Assembly (NCBI GenBank): GCA_025024175.1
Contig: QCXZ01000041.1
Coordinates: 46,743,786-46,807,785, forward strand
Origin: Rhyzopertha dominica
Taxonomy: Eukaryota; Arthropoda; Insecta; Coleoptera; Bostrichidae
Direction of reading: 5' to 3'
DNA length: 64,000 nucleotides
Each line of letters begins with the position of its first letter. Positions within the stretch are counted from its first letter, which is position 1. A program made the translations under genes and the position numbers. Positions 32,226 to 44,759 of the stretch are shown here, one piece after another. The notes below the pieces were generated by a model. The model searched no databases, was not told the DNA's origin, and saw only the letters and a program-made list of their open reading frames with translations.

Positions 32226-33091
32226 ACTTCCACATCCAATTGTCAAAATGACATTTACGTTTCTATTCCTTATACTGTACGATTAGTAATCAGATTTTGA
32301 GCATTTTGTCTCTCAGTTTTTCTAAGACAAAGTCCTCATGATATTAGCAAAAATATATAAATTTTAAAATCGTTTTTTTTTCAAATAACTCGAAAATGAT
32401 TAACTTAACAAAAAATACAAGAGTGCTTTCTGATCAGAAATTTGATTTTCTATATAATACCAAAATTAAAAAAAAATCGTACGAGCAGGGACCAAAATAG
32501 GTGGAAAAATTTTGAAAATGTCAAAATTTTGAATAAATTTCCTAAGACATTTTAGCGAGAAATTTTATTTCCTATCTGATGGCATTTTCATTCTTTAAAT
32601 ATATTAAATATATACGGAGATATTTAGGAATAACCGTTTTCGTTAAATGACGCTTTTGTGCTAATATCTTCTAAACAGTTTACTGCACCGAAAATTTATA
32701 AGAGCGAATAATACTCGCAGTTATACTACCAATCACGTACTAAAACGAAAAAAATATAAAAAAATAAAAATTTGCAAAAAGGGTAGTTACCCCCCAATTT
32801 CTCTCCCTTCCCGATACCCTACTTACCCCACAAACAATAGGTCGCTTTGGGTAGTTGAAATTTATACGTTTGCCAAATTTCAAGTTTCAAAGTTTAAGTC
32901 TTTAAAAAGCTATCGTGTATACAAACAAAACCACAGACATACAGACACACAAACACACAGACAAGAATTTTTTTTTGTTCAAATTTTGTTTTTTTGCGTT
33001 TTTGGCCATTTTAAAGCAAATGAGCAAATAAAAATTTTTGAAAATTTTTTTTCGCGATACAATACTTCCCATCCGTTGGATGTGGAAGTAA
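32226..33091. mobile_element. non-autonomous element with inverted ends (tentative)
   Basis: TACTTCCACATCCAA near 32226 is matched by the inverted TTGGATGTGGAAGTA at about 33077-33091, giving a 0.87-kb unit. The interior has no coding frame. It holds a pyrimidine-rich stretch (CCCCCCAATTTCTCTCCC near 32790) and an ACAGACA-type simple repeat at 32928-32965. The class is undecided. Confidence 0.45.
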
Positions 33092-33157
33092 TTAACCATA
33101 GCGTAATTGTATAGTTTCATACTTTTTTATATCTGCAAATTAGTTTCATTTTTTTAT

Positions 33158-33516
33158 CAATAGAAAATTATTGAACTTTAATGAAGAACAATGGTTGGAA
33201 ATGGTAAAAGACAAGAAATTAATCAACGAAGAATCCCTCAGGTTATACGACATTCCAGAAACCAGTGACTCTGAAATGGATCAATGATGCCAGCAACACC
33301 AAGAAAACATTCAAATAAAATGAATGTACCTATATCCTATATAACCTTCCCGCTCCAATCCCTATATGTCCTTAACATGCGCGAGGCAGTCGCACTAGTA
33401 GCAATCAACATGTNCCCCNCCAACCCAGCATAGACGGCCGGCCCGGGAGTGGCAGAAATGCTGACCGTACTCTGGTTCAATCAATCAATCAATCAAACAA
33501 TAGAAAATTATTGAAC
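33158..33516 (+). mobile_element. 5'-truncated LINE 3' end with 19-bp target duplication
   Basis: CAATAGAAAATTATTGAAC occurs at 33158-33176 and again at 33498-33516. The 321-bp insert between them carries the end of a coding frame (EEQWLEMVKDKKLINEE, then LRLYDIPETSDSEMDQ and a stop) and a GC-richer 3' UTR, and finishes with AATC tetramer repeats. Length-variable direct repeats plus a simple-repeat tail are the signature of target-primed reverse transcription. The C-terminal peptide does not tell me the clade. Confidence 0.85.
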
Positions 33517-33737
33517 GTTATATTGCGATTGTGAAAAGAAAATAAAGAAATGTGTAAAGATCTAGTGTACATTACGATGGAAAACGAAATTATCCATATT
33601 TTTACAAAAGCCTTAGGTAAACAGAAATGTACTTTTAGATCGTAACTAGGATTAACTTGCTTGAAACAATTCCATTAAAAATGTAATAAGCAGTGAGATA
33701 GTTTCAAAAATATAGGATTATCAAAAACAATAAAAGT

Positions 33738-34830
33738 TAAGCGGCTGCTGTCTCATAAGTAGAGACCAAATTACTTATTTTTTAATTTAAAGAAAAATCT
33801 GATTTTGCTTTTTCCTTAGACATTTATGTAACACTATTCTACTTAAATCACATTAAATTTCTCAAGTTTATTGCTGCTCTGCGCATTACAGCCTTTTCCG
33901 GCTGTTCACCGAGTTTTCTGTTGATTCGAGTCCACCTATTTTTAAATGCACGCAAACTTTTCGGTTCGATTCGTTTTAAATTCTTTTTTTACAAAGGGAC
34001 CAAAATTTCTCGATACCTCGCTCTTGAGGAACATTTGGGGGCGTTGTCCTTCTTTTCGATAAATTCGATTTCTTCAGAGCGCATAAAGTCGCTTACTTTA
34101 GCCGTGTAACGGCATGTTGTCATATCAGACCAAAAAATTATATTACCTTTATTTCAAAGTATATTAATAAAGGGAATTAATCGCTTCTTCGCGCGTTCCC
34201 TAAGATAAATCTTTGAGTTCATAGAACCTTGGGAGATGAAAGCGTCGGAAACCATGCCGTTTTCGTCAATTGCCTGCCTAACAAGATATTTTTTGAAAAA
34301 TTTGGCTTTGAGCTTCACTCTATTAGCATATACGTCTGTCTTCTTACACGCACTCCTTTGGCATGTATTTCTTAGTCTTTGAAGTATTTTCGGCGTTGAT
34401 AATTTTGAAAATGCCTTCATTTTCAGATCCTTTAATTTAATCCGAGACAACTTTGTAGCTGCATTTTTGACAGAAGTCCAAGGTGTTTTCATAAACAGTG
34501 TCTTGGAATTTTTCGGAATTTTACACTTCCAGTATCTTGGTACCTTTTTATGATTCTATAGATGGTGGTTCTACTAGCTCCCNCTCGTTTAAAGTGTTGA
34601 ATACACTCTGATTTACCGTATTGTTCATAATGTTGAACAACTCTTTTTTAAAGCTTTCACATTCTAATCGTTTCATTGTTTTAAATTGGAAACTAACATA
34701 AAAATACAGTTTAACAAACAAGTACTAACGGTTATAAATATCAGAATGATGATTTTGTTTTAGTCAAAGCTACCCACGATTTATTATAAAAAAAGCAATG
34801 TTGTCTCTTTATTAATGAAACAGCCCCTTA
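33738..34830 (-). mobile_element. mariner-like element, decayed transposase
   Basis: Termini AAGCGGCTGCTGTCTCATAA (33739) and, inverted, AAGGGGCTGTTTCATTAATA (34830) match well, and TA flanks both sides. The minus strand encodes an HTH (CIQHFKR, GASRTTIYRIIKRYQDTGS), then KCRKTDV-like and LVRQAIDENGMVSDAFISQGSMN of the catalytic core. Near 34100-33920 come SEEIEFIEKKDNAPNVPQERGIEKFWSLCKKEF, including the NxPxxxxIExFW motif near the third acidic residue. Stops and frameshifts separate the blocks, so it is inactive. At about 1.1 kb it is slightly shorter than a full mariner. Confidence 0.85.
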
Positions 34831-34959
34831 GTTGTTATGATAGCGATATTAATTTGATAAAACGAGTGTTACAATTCAGAATAAGAAACTTTATGCAAGA
34901 GATAAACATAGGTATACACGTACATCATTTCTTGTTTAACTTAAATGAATCAACAACTT

Positions 34960-35290
34960 TTTGCCACAAGATGGATAATTCTAACAGAAAAACAGTGAAC
35001 TCGTGGCGCTACCTCGTTTACAAACACACCACGCTAACTAGGCCTCCTCCACATTGTAGCATTCGCGACTTTAGCCGCCAGTGTTTACATAATCCGCCCG
35101 AATTTCCGTTAATTTCTAATGCGAAGGTCGATCCTGTTTGTAAAATAATAATCGAAGCGCTCTGGTACACAATCCATACCGCCTCACTAACATAATTCAT
35201 AACAGGAATTTCAGAATCCGGCCAGTGTATTTTCGCGCTCACCTGATTTATAATTGTAAATAAATGTGGGGCGCAGGCCTGGACCGGCCT
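34960..35290. promoter_or_regulatory. GC-richer segment, possible promoter or non-coding exon
   Basis: This block is richer in G, C and CpG than the surroundings. On the minus strand it contains AATCAG followed by GTGAGCGCG, a donor-like site at about 35242. The upstream minus-strand sequence has only a very short frame, so a coding exon is not supported. It lies upstream of the known IRAG-like exons and could hold their promoter, but nothing links the two. Confidence 0.2.
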
Positions 35291-35555
35291 TTACAAAAAC
35301 AAACACCCGAAGTTCAACAAGTTTTTCATTTAGTGCCGTTAAGGTATAATGACTAAATAATCTTATGCTGGTTTAATGAGTCGTTAAAGCCGGCACCTTA
35401 ATTCGTATCGACCACCTGGTAGGTAATTACTAAATGTAATTAAACTGCGAACTGGTACATGCATCTCGAGCTGGGTACATGGAGATCATGTAAAATATTT
35501 GGAGAGGTTTGGAATAAGTACTGAAATATGTGATAGACCTCTAAGCCAACAACAA

Positions 35556-36828
35556 ATTCTGATCAGGGCTGGGCGATACCATTAGGCAGGTATCGGTATT
35601 CGATACCGGTGCAGTATCGGTACTACTCAAAAGTATCGAAGTATTTAAAGTATCAAATATATCAAAGATATCAAAGTTGCTTCACTATAGGTGCTATAAA
35701 TCAATAGTTAAATTATTGAAATAGGAATAGTTTGGAATGCTGAGGCGCATATACTATATATCAAATGTAAAATCCAGTTATAACTACTAACCATCTACAT
35801 ATTTAATTATCCTAATCTAAACCTAATGCAAGCAAAATTGTTTACTTATTATTTATTTTATGCTTGTGGTATATTTTTATGCATTTAATGGGTCCAGTGT
35901 CCGCCTACTGCAGATGTAAGTGGTAGGAAAAAAAACATAAATCAACTTTTTACACAGATATAAATTATATTTAAGTATACATGTAATAAAACATACTAAA
36001 TTCGTGCAGATATTGCATTAAAAGAAGGGTCAATCAACATTAAATTAAACTCAGCGATAAACAGACACATAATTGTGTATATTACCATATAGAGGGTGTA
36101 AAAAATATGGAAATAGTTTGAAAAAACCTAGCGAGTATCGAACAAAAACGCTTGAACAGATCAATTTTATTTTTTGATACAGGTTTTATCTAATATCCAT
36201 TTGTTTGTAAGATATAATGTAATTAGCGATTCTGTAAAATAGCAGCCACAACTTTTTTAGGAGGAATCGATAGAATTTCCTGTTTTAAATACGATGAGGG
36301 ACCATACATGGGGTTTTGTATTTGAAAGGAAAACAGAAGTTTGGTTATGCCTAGAAAAAGTGGGGATTCTGTATATTCCACAATCTTTATTAATTTTTTA
36401 AAATTCTTTATAATAGGGGAGTTAATAGAGCCTTTATTACCCTTCATAATTTTTGAATAGTAGATAACAAGTTCTATATATATGGGTTATCCTTGTATTG
36501 AGTAAGGTCTATTCTATAGATTTCTATTGAAAAAAATCGATTACGCCAAATCTCACAAACAATTCAATAGGTAAGTTATGCTCATGTTAGGTGAATGATA
36601 ATAAGAATTCACATATACCAGCGTTTTTGTTTAAAACTCACCAGTATTTCTTAAACAACTGCGTTTATACCTTTTCAAACCCTGTTTATGCATGTTAGGA
36701 ACGTAAGAAATACATAAATGAACTAAATAATACTATTAATAATACTATTAAAATTAAATATTTCTATAACAATAATATACAGAGTGACAAGAGGAAGTAT
36801 CGATACTTTGCCCAGCCCTAATTTTGAC
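35556..36828. mobile_element. hAT-type non-autonomous element, 1.26 kb
   Basis: It starts CAGGGCTGGGCGATACC at 35564 and ends GCCCAGCCCTA at 36820, inverted hAT termini like those at 6006-6387. Flanking octamers ATTCTGAT and ATTTTGAC match at 6 of 8 positions. The subterminal region is a series of GTATCGATA/AAAGTATC motifs; the middle is AT-rich without a transposase frame. It sits inside a LINE reverse transcriptase: ANNKF lies just left and RHFSNLSALSKIYEK just right. Confidence 0.8.
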
Positions 36829-37260
36829 TTTAGACATTTTAGTAATTTGAGCGCGCTTTCAAAGATTTACGAGAAGATTCTGACAACTACATTGATGCCT
36901 TCCATTTCAACCATGGTTCAGTTGTCAGACAGCAGTTATGGGAGTGATAAATCCATCAAAAGAAACTGGCTCTGCTTATACCCTCGATTTTTCTAAAACA
37001 TTTGATACCTGAATTACAACTTATTACTAGCTGTCTTGCACTAATACGGCTTCATACCATTTGCAATAAAACTGATAAAAAGCTACCTCACAAATAGAAG
37101 TCGATAATAAGACCTCATCACCTGCCAAGTCAGGAGTTCTCTACAGGAGTCTGTTTTGGGGCCATTACTACCCTGTCTGTGTTGCAGACCTCTCAACATT
37201 TTTAAATTAGATTCATCAGTACATGGATGTCACTCAGATATGTTGATCATTTTTGGAGAA
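36829..37260 (+). pseudogene. LINE reverse transcriptase fragment C
   Basis: Right of the hAT element the frames read RHFSNLSALSKIYEKIL, then NYNLLLAVL, KLIKSYLTNRS and, with a slip, SVLGPLLPCL. These are the finger to palm blocks of a CR1/Jockey reverse transcriptase. Several stops break it, and a different LINE fragment follows. Confidence 0.7.
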
Positions 37261-38730
37261 AATTAATAAAGGTTTGCTATATTTCTCCGATAATGCGGGC
37301 AATCATGCGCTGCGTATTTAACTTTAATAAATCTGAGATCGCTTTATTGAGAAATACATTTAATGAGAATGCTTACTGTAGGTATATTAAAGCAAAGTCT
37401 GGTAGTACAGTTACAGGCTAAAATAATAGTATAACAGATTATAATTTTTTTAAGTAAGTTTGAAAATTTGAATATATAGCTTGACGGGAACTTTACAGTT
37501 TATCAAATTACTGTACTATGTGCTTTCTATCGTCATTGATAGTAGTCAGTTTGTGAAGATTGGTAGGGTTAAGTCTGATCAAGTGGAAATAACGTCGGGT
37601 GTTCCTCAAGGATTATATCTAGGTCCTTTGTTGTTTAATATCTATATAAATAACATTTCCAAATGTTTCAAACATTCAAATTTTTTAATGTATGCCGATG
37701 ATTTAAAAATCTATCGTTGTGTTTCATCTGTAGACAACTGCAAGCTTCTCCAGGAGGATATTGAAAGGCTGAAATTGTACTGCCTTTTTTGATAAATGTC
37801 GCACGATATCGTTTACCAGGAATAAGAGCATTATAAAATTTGATTATAGTATAAACAGTAGCTTGTTGAACAGGGTAAATTCAATTAGAGACATGGGTGT
37901 TATATTTGATTCAAAGATGCTATTTAGTGAGNATATTTCCTATATTNTAAGGAAGGCAAATAATAGTTTAGGATTTATTTTTAGAGTTTGTTCTGAATTT
38001 AGAAAATGGAAATCTTTTAATTCATTGTTCATGGCTTACGTTAATAGTATTCTGAACTATGCTTCAGAATCCCCAATATATTGTGTACATTAATAGCCTT
38101 GAAAGGATTCAGAACAAATTTCTTAGATATGTTGCTTATAAACTTCGTATAGATCTGCAGAGTACTGATCTTATACGTGAACACTTTCGCATGCTGCCTC
38201 AGGAGCAGCAACGAATTTTGCAGATCTCCGTTATCTACACAGCATTTGCAGTGGTGCAGTGGACTCGACAGTTATTTTGAGTATGTTGAATATTTCGGTG
38301 CCTTCTGTGTGTAATACTAGGTCTCATAATTTGTTTTATGTACCAGTACATTTCACTAATGCATATGCAAACTCGCCACTTCTTAGATATATGAAGTCCT
38401 ACAATTCATTAAGCAGGCTAACTAATCCATCACTTGAAGTTTATATATTTAGTGATTCTGTATACTCATTTCGGAGAAAAATTTTTTAAAGTGCTCCACC
38501 AATAAATTTTTCCGTTTCCTTCCGTATTTTGATAGTTTACTTCTTATATAATGTTATAATCGTAAATTAGGTGTTAATTAGGTATTAATTTTACGTTTTA
38601 ATAATTTCTGTTTTGCGGTGTGGTTTATTCTATACTATGTTAATTTCATTTTTGAATAAGTTGTAAGCACTGTTTTAGGTTCGTCCTGTTTGTGCTTCTG
38701 TATATAAATAAATAAATAAATAAATAAATT
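37261..38730 (+). pseudogene. LINE fragment D with YADD and (AAAT)n tail
   Basis: The frame at 37481-37792 reads SSQFVKIGRVKSDQVEITSGVPQG, LGPLLFNIYINNISKCF and MYADDLKIYRCVSS, a complete catalytic palm. Later pieces include NSIRDMGVIFDSKMLFS, NSILNYASESP, LERIQNKFLRYVAYK and NTRSHNLFYVPVHFTNAYANSPLLR from the C-terminal part. After a stop near 38490 the 3' UTR ends in TAAATAAATAAA repeats at about 38703-38730. Frameshifts and n bases break the protein. The 5' part is missing. Confidence 0.85.
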
Positions 38731-39130
38731 TGTTTACTATAAGGCAAAGGTAATTAAAATATTTTAGCTTTTTTTACCTGCTACTTTCAATTCCCAGTAT
38801 CCTTCTTTTTCTTTGTTTTATTCGGTGTATTGGGTCCTTTTCTTACAAAGTAAAGCAAATTTTCAATAGTTTTTTATCTACTTTAATTTTATTAACGATC
38901 TTTGTAGTCAGTCAGGCCCTTTATTTTTAGCACTAAGTTAAGTACAGTTCCCAAACTTAAATCCCATTATTTGTATCATTAACGCTTTTGGCTTGATCGT
39001 TAATTGCTTTTGAATAAATAAACACTACATCACTTTCTATTGCATTTTTTGCATTAACGCTGTAACCCTTTGTTTTTTCTTCGTATTCACAATTTTTGCA
39101 TTCCATTTCTATCGTCTTGTAGTCCAAAGT
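38731..39130. other. no gene seen
   Basis: AT-rich spacer after the LINE tail with no recognisable element. Confidence 0.4.
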
Positions 39131-39529
39131 TTAAATGAGGTTTTTGCTTTTAATAGAAGACTGTTTACTGCTTTTGCTTAAAATTTCATTTCCATTGATT
39201 TTGCTTGCAACATCCGTTTCATTCTTCCGAAAGATGTCTAAGCTTTGGCGCAAAATGTCAATATGGTTCAGTTTACGGGCAGCTTTCTCATGTGTATAAA
39301 GATTGATTATGTGCATGCACTTTAGATATCTCAGCAATCTCCATCCAACGCAACTTGGCATGTTTTTTTTCATCATTTCTCTAGCGCTGCATCTTCTGTG
39401 CTTGTTAAAGAACCCACGATGAATTGCCCATCGACGTTGAATGTTTGATATGAAAATCGTCGTACTTCGTAAAACATCCTGTATATAATTTGTACTAACT
39501 TGCGACGCAAATATTTGATGAGACGTCAC
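39131..39529 (-). CDS. unidentified 132-codon frame
   Basis: The longest frame in this area that shows no match to LINE or transposase motifs. It is basic and polar, with CSAREMMKKNMPSCVGWRLL in the middle and a Lys/Ser-rich end (KSSKQSSIKSKNL). There is no signal peptide or membrane segment. Just upstream the minus strand reads TATACAGGATGTTTTACG, similar to the ends of some DNA transposons, so this may be transposon-derived. I see no splice sites that would place it in a gene, and a chance frame is possible. Confidence 0.2.
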   Translation of the reverse strand: MTSHQIFASQVSTNYIQDVLRSTTIFISNIQRRWAIHRGFFNKHRRCSAREMMKKNMPSCVGWRLLRYLKCMHIINLYTHEKAARKLNHIDILRQSLDIFRKNETDVASKINGNEILSKSSKQSSIKSKNLI

Positions 39530-42500
39530 ATTATTTAGACATCAAGCGGTAATTTTCTTTGTATATGAATTAAATACACATTCAAGCAGCAACTTATTTT
39601 CGGTGTTTATAGTTGTTTTTTATGGGCACTAACCACATTAAAGGAGCGCGGCGGTAAATATACTGTTTATTTTTCGTAAAAATGCCGTGCTTCCACATTT
39701 TAATTCATTTACGCTGTTTTATAAATTGACGTGCCAATTGAGCTATTTATCTAAAACGACATTTGGAAGTGACGTCAGAAAAGTAATGTTGGCAAAAATT
39801 CGTCAGGCGAATTTGAGGCAGTAAAATGTATTTCTATTTAACAATGACTTTACTATACATTGTGGATAATTTATATAATTCTGGATATTACTGATCAATA
39901 AGTACATCCTTTGAAGATTTATCATGTTTTTCTTTAGTAGTTAAGGTATTACCCCGACAAAACTGTTCGTGGGACGTCTCAAGAAGTTATTGCAATGAAG
40001 CAGAGGGGTAATGATGAAAATTTTGTTGCCGAAGACTGATAATGACATCGAATTCAGTTGACATTCCGGTGCTATAGTCAGGTAAACAAGATCAGAAGTT
40101 ATTAATTTTTTTCATGCACATGCCAACCTAATTTGGTAGACAATTGCCTAAGTAGCAAATTAACATATAAGTGAATGGTCAAATGTTAATCAAACATCCA
40201 CTAAGGTAATTAGATACAATGATAATAATAAATTGAAACACGTTATTGACTTTAAACTGAAATGAAATAGGCGTCACGATCCTCTGGCTAGACTTAGAAA
40301 ACGCAGTGCAGAATTAAATATTATTTTGCTTTATCTTAATTTTTGTTTTCCGTGTAACGCACTAAATTGGCATTTTCACCATTGAAGTGGTGCTCAAATT
40401 TAATTTAGTTAAAACATGTATAAACACAATGGTATTTTGAATTTAATTAACTAACATTATCATGTCTGTGCTTAACAGCATACTTGACGGTTTGATATTA
40501 GATATAAATTGTTAAATACTCGCTGAACAATCATCTACATTCAAGACAATTAACAAGGGTATTTATTTGCCATCTTTTTGTTGTAAAAAGGTAAATAAAC
40601 AATATCAAGATGTGTCGACCGTGCAATTAATCCGGTTGACAATCAAAAAGCAAAGCTGACGTGATTTTTATTAAAAATTTTGAAAATTAAATTACTTCAA
40701 AATTCCAAAAAAGAAAACTGTCAGTTAACGGCGTAGAAATAAATATACCGCTGCTGTATAGAAAAATGGTGTTTTTATTGTTTGTCAAACGTAACTTACA
40801 ATGAACGTACTTATTCACATGAAATTCAAGCAAAAGTTAATGTTCTTGTCTGTTAAGAAAGAACACAGTAAGATTAATCATCTATATCGAAGTGTCAACA
40901 TCTGAAAAATAGGTGCAAGGAAATTTTAAGATCAGTTGTCAACGATTTGCTTGAAAGTTTACTCTCCAGAAATTATCAACTGATTGTATCCCGGAGTTTA
41001 TATTTCAACTTTTTGAAATGTTTGATGACAATCGTCAAATCTCATGCCCTAGGATTTTTCTATGGGAAAGTTTGAAGGAAAAATTGTATTCAACATCCGT
41101 AAACAGCAAATATAAATCGTACCAGTGAGTTCAATGCTTTAAAGATTTTCAACTCAAGCTTTGAAATGTCTTGTATGCATGCAAAAAATTTATTCCTTTT
41201 TAAATTGAAAATATGCAATTATATTGAAAAACTTTTGAGAATTGGTTCGTTAAATAACATAAATTTTAAGATAATAAAATTCATTTTTATTCCTACAGAC
41301 TACTTGTCATTCTTTTTTGAGCTGTTCACACCAGCTAAGTAGAAAAAAGAAAAAATAATTTCATAAATACTTACTCGTTTGAATTATTATTTACGTCAAT
41401 TTTTAGTCAAATTTAATAGCAAAACACAAAAAGGCGGGAACTGTGAAACTGGTAAATGTTCAGTGGAATATCATAGCCATCGCAGCCTACTGGAAAAACA
41501 ATATTTTTAGAGAAAAATGCGTTTATTTCGCAGACTTAGCTTCGGGAAATGATATACTACTGGAAAACATATTACCGGCTTTCATTTATGAAGATAACAT
41601 ATCGGATGTTCTATTTGAAAAACTCTTTTTAGAAGCAGCGAAAAAGATATAAATCTTTTTGCATGAGATTCAAATGCCTAAACCTGCCTCGTTTTAATCA
41701 TAAAATTTTAACGCTCTGTCAGTTTTAAGTTCGAAGTTACGAATGTTTAAACAACATTAAAAACTATTTCATTCAGGTATAGAAATATGTTAATAAAAGA
41801 TGTTCAAATTGGATATAAACTCGAAATCGATAAAGATATATACAATACATGGTGTATAATTTAGAAGCTGTAGCTGATATTGTTGATAATGTTTTATATG
41901 CATAGAGTAGACCAGAAAACGTAAATACGATTTCCAACCTGCCATCAACAACAATTGCATTTTAACTAAAGAACTAATGACTATAGTAACCGCAATTACA
42001 CCCTCCCAGAAGTAGAATAGTAAATGCTACTATAACAATTAATTTTTGCCAAACGCGTCACCTTGATTACCTTACGCAAACGACGTCGTTTAGCCAAAAC
42101 GGGAGGCCTATCCTAGGAAAAATGCACAAAAATACACCATTGAAGCTACAAGATACAGTTCAACTTGCGCGTGCCCCCATTTTAATTTCAAATTGTCCGC
42201 TAATGTTATGTAAATGTCACTGTTCCGAGAAGTGTAGAAAAGGATAGTCATTTTGGGTTCATCCACGGTTAAGGTTTTTCTGTGGAACCGAGTTATTGCA
42301 TTTCCGTGTAAGCTTTGACATCGGTTAGGTTGCGTTTTCTTATCATCAGAACTGACGTGTGATGGGGTCTTTTTTTGTTGATTAATACGATAGTTTTAGA
42401 ATGTATCGCGCTTAAGTGGTATGGCATGAGCTGTTGGTTAATTCGATGGAAATGTACAGCTGTTCAATTTTACCTTCGTTATTTATTTACAGGCAGAAGC

Positions 42501-42560
42501 AATATAATTTCTTACAGGGCTTTTACATCGGGAACTGCCTCGATCATCCATATATGGAAA
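39530..42560. other. no gene seen
   Basis: About 3 kb of AT-rich sequence without motifs I recognise. A 70-codon frame ending at 41652 opens with GTG, not ATG, and resembles no known protein. A CpG-richer patch at 42050-42120 has no clear role. Confidence 0.4.
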
Positions 42561-42568
42561 ACTGGAAT

Positions 42569-42900
42569 TAGGAAAAATGGAACACCCTATACATTATTTC
42601 GATTGTACGAAATATTCTAGTCACATTTCATAATGTACCATGTCTCATACCTAAGTCTACGCGTTTTTGACATATTTAAACTTTTATGTCAAATATGACT
42701 TTTGCAGGTCTGAACATAACTATTTATTATTTATTTAATTTGGGTGGGACTCCTTGTTCGAAGATACCTATTTCAATAGATTTTTTATAATATTTTGATA
42801 ACCAGTGGTGTATAAGACATGGTAGGTACATGAAATATGCCTAGAATATTGCGTAGAGTCGAAAAATGTATTAATATATATGGGGTGTTCCATTTAAAAT
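42569..42900. mobile_element. small inverted-end element (tentative MITE)
   Basis: AAAATGGAACACCCTATA near 42571 is matched by TATGGGGTGTTCCATTT inverted at about 42879-42895. The 0.33-kb unit has no coding frame. The ends resemble short Tc1/mariner-type termini, but no flanking TA pair is clear. Confidence 0.5.
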
Positions 42901-43539
42901 GCGGTTCTCGGTGGGACACCCTATATAATATTGCCCGTTACTGATGCACAATTACTTAACATGATCTCATCATTTATATTTTACTTCTGTCATTTCCTTT
43001 AGAAAGCTTGCGAAAAATATACACACAGTATCATCAGGAAAATATTTTGTTGGCGGGAACCGCAGTTAGTGGCAGCACACTGTTCATTTTATTTCCCATT
43101 TTGATATTGTAATGCAGGTATAATAAGTATCTATCATGACTGTAATAAAATGTAAAGCAGATAAGCAATATTTTTGTATGTGTTTGTTTTAGTGATACAA
43201 TGTATATATTTATCTAGTCACCGGATACGTGTGCTGTTTTGATAAATTACAAAGAGTATGATCTGAATAGAAAAAGTCGCTCTTACGAACTAAAACATAC
43301 AAATTAATAATTATCTACAAATAAGCATATAACATTTTAAACATTACTACACTGAACGAAATATGCTGTGACCATCTTAAACAAGTTGTTTTCTAGAAGA
43401 AAAGGTAATAAGTCATAGATTTGAGATTCTGTAAAAAATGATATTTATAGATCTACCTTACAATAATTATTTATTATACAAGACGATAACCTTCTATATT
43501 ATATTTGAGAGCTTTTTTAGCAAAAATAAAGATAACAAT

Positions 43540-43740
43540 AAGTCCGCCAAGAAAATGGGGAATAGTGATATAGTTATATTAAGAACATGTGATACATTTG
43601 CGTCTCTGTACATCCGAAAAAAACCATCTCCAAAAACCGTTAAACAAACAATAGCAAACTTCAAGAACACTGGATCCATTACCGTTAATGTGCAAACAAA
43701 TAAACTTGCTAATTATCAATGATTAAGAAAAAATGCAATA
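43540..43740 (+). pseudogene. transposase HTH fragment
   Basis: The frame contains FASLYIRKKPSPKTVKQTIANFKNTGSITV, resembling the DUF4817-type N-terminal helix-turn-helix of Tc1/mariner-like transposases (compare RQRFPNRRAP at about 21910). Only this domain is readable; the following sequence has many stops. Confidence 0.45.
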
Positions 43741-44475
43741 ACTATTAGTAATAGCTATTAAACGTTAAAAAATAATTCTGTAAATGTTAAAATTGAATTC
43801 CAGACATTTTCCGAATTTCATGGGTCGCCTCGCCATTCGTATCGAATCAGGATTTAGACTCTGAGTCATTTCTTACTCGTCTTCATTATTGTTAATGGGA
43901 TGCTCTAGGCTCGATTTTTAATTGTACCTCCCAACTACAAATTAGGAGATCAGGGTGTCCAAAGAAAAGGTTCCATGTTGACTATTCGTTGATCATAAAA
44001 CAGATCTTGGAAAAAATGTTTATTAATTGAGAACTGCTACTAATAGGTTTCTATGATCACCCAACGATAAAGAAATAATTCTAAAAATTGCGTAGGATCT
44101 TTATAAGTTAATAAACATAGTTATTCACCTAGAAAAATAATGAAACGTTTGCTAACTTACTACTTAAATTTTCTTTATAAAAATGTACTATCATGGTTCC
44201 TTATTGCACCGCAAAGAGTAAATAGCCAAGGTTTGTAAAAATTTTGCTCTTCAAATACATGTAAGTCTGAATTACTGTAATAAGGAGAATTGTGTAGATT
44301 AAAAATATTCTCTTTTCTTTAAAGACTTCATCTGCCCAAATGGCATTATCAAGATAAAAAATCGCAATTCTTTTATTGAAAAATAGGTCTGTTTTTAATG
44401 GTGCACTATGAACAATATGTATGGATGAAATTTATGTTTTGTTAATACTATGATTCCGATGCTGCTCGTCTTATA

Positions 44476-44751
44476 CAGTGTGTGGCAAAATATCGTAAAA
44501 CAGCACTTTCCCTATAAATATGCCTCGACAGCTCTAAAATTCTTGAAGTTTTTTATTACATATTTAACGGTTTTTGGTGATGGTTACACAGTTTTCGTAT
44601 ATCTCGTTACAAATTTACATATTTTTGATATGATTTTATCATAAATAATAAATTTTAAGTAGGTAAAATTCTTGACAATTTTTAACAGCCTGACATTTCC
44701 TTGACACACGCTTGTTCAAAAGGTCGGTATTCTTACCTTATGACCACCCTG
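44476..44751. mobile_element. possible Tc1-type MITE
   Basis: CAGTGTGTGGCAAAA at 44476 and, inverted, CAGGGTGGTCATAAG at 44751 are weakly matching ends, each next to a TA. The interior has no transposase. The end similarity is modest, so this call is tentative. Confidence 0.35.
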
Positions 44752-44759
44752 TATTAATA

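Noticed and set aside
32900..33120. A membrane-like minus-strand frame with VCLCVCMSVVLFVY.
   Set aside because: It is produced by a CA-rich simple repeat and poly(A) runs, not by a conserved protein.
43300..44450. A complete transposon around the HTH fragment.
   Set aside because: I could read only the HTH domain; no catalytic block or terminal repeat pair was convincing.
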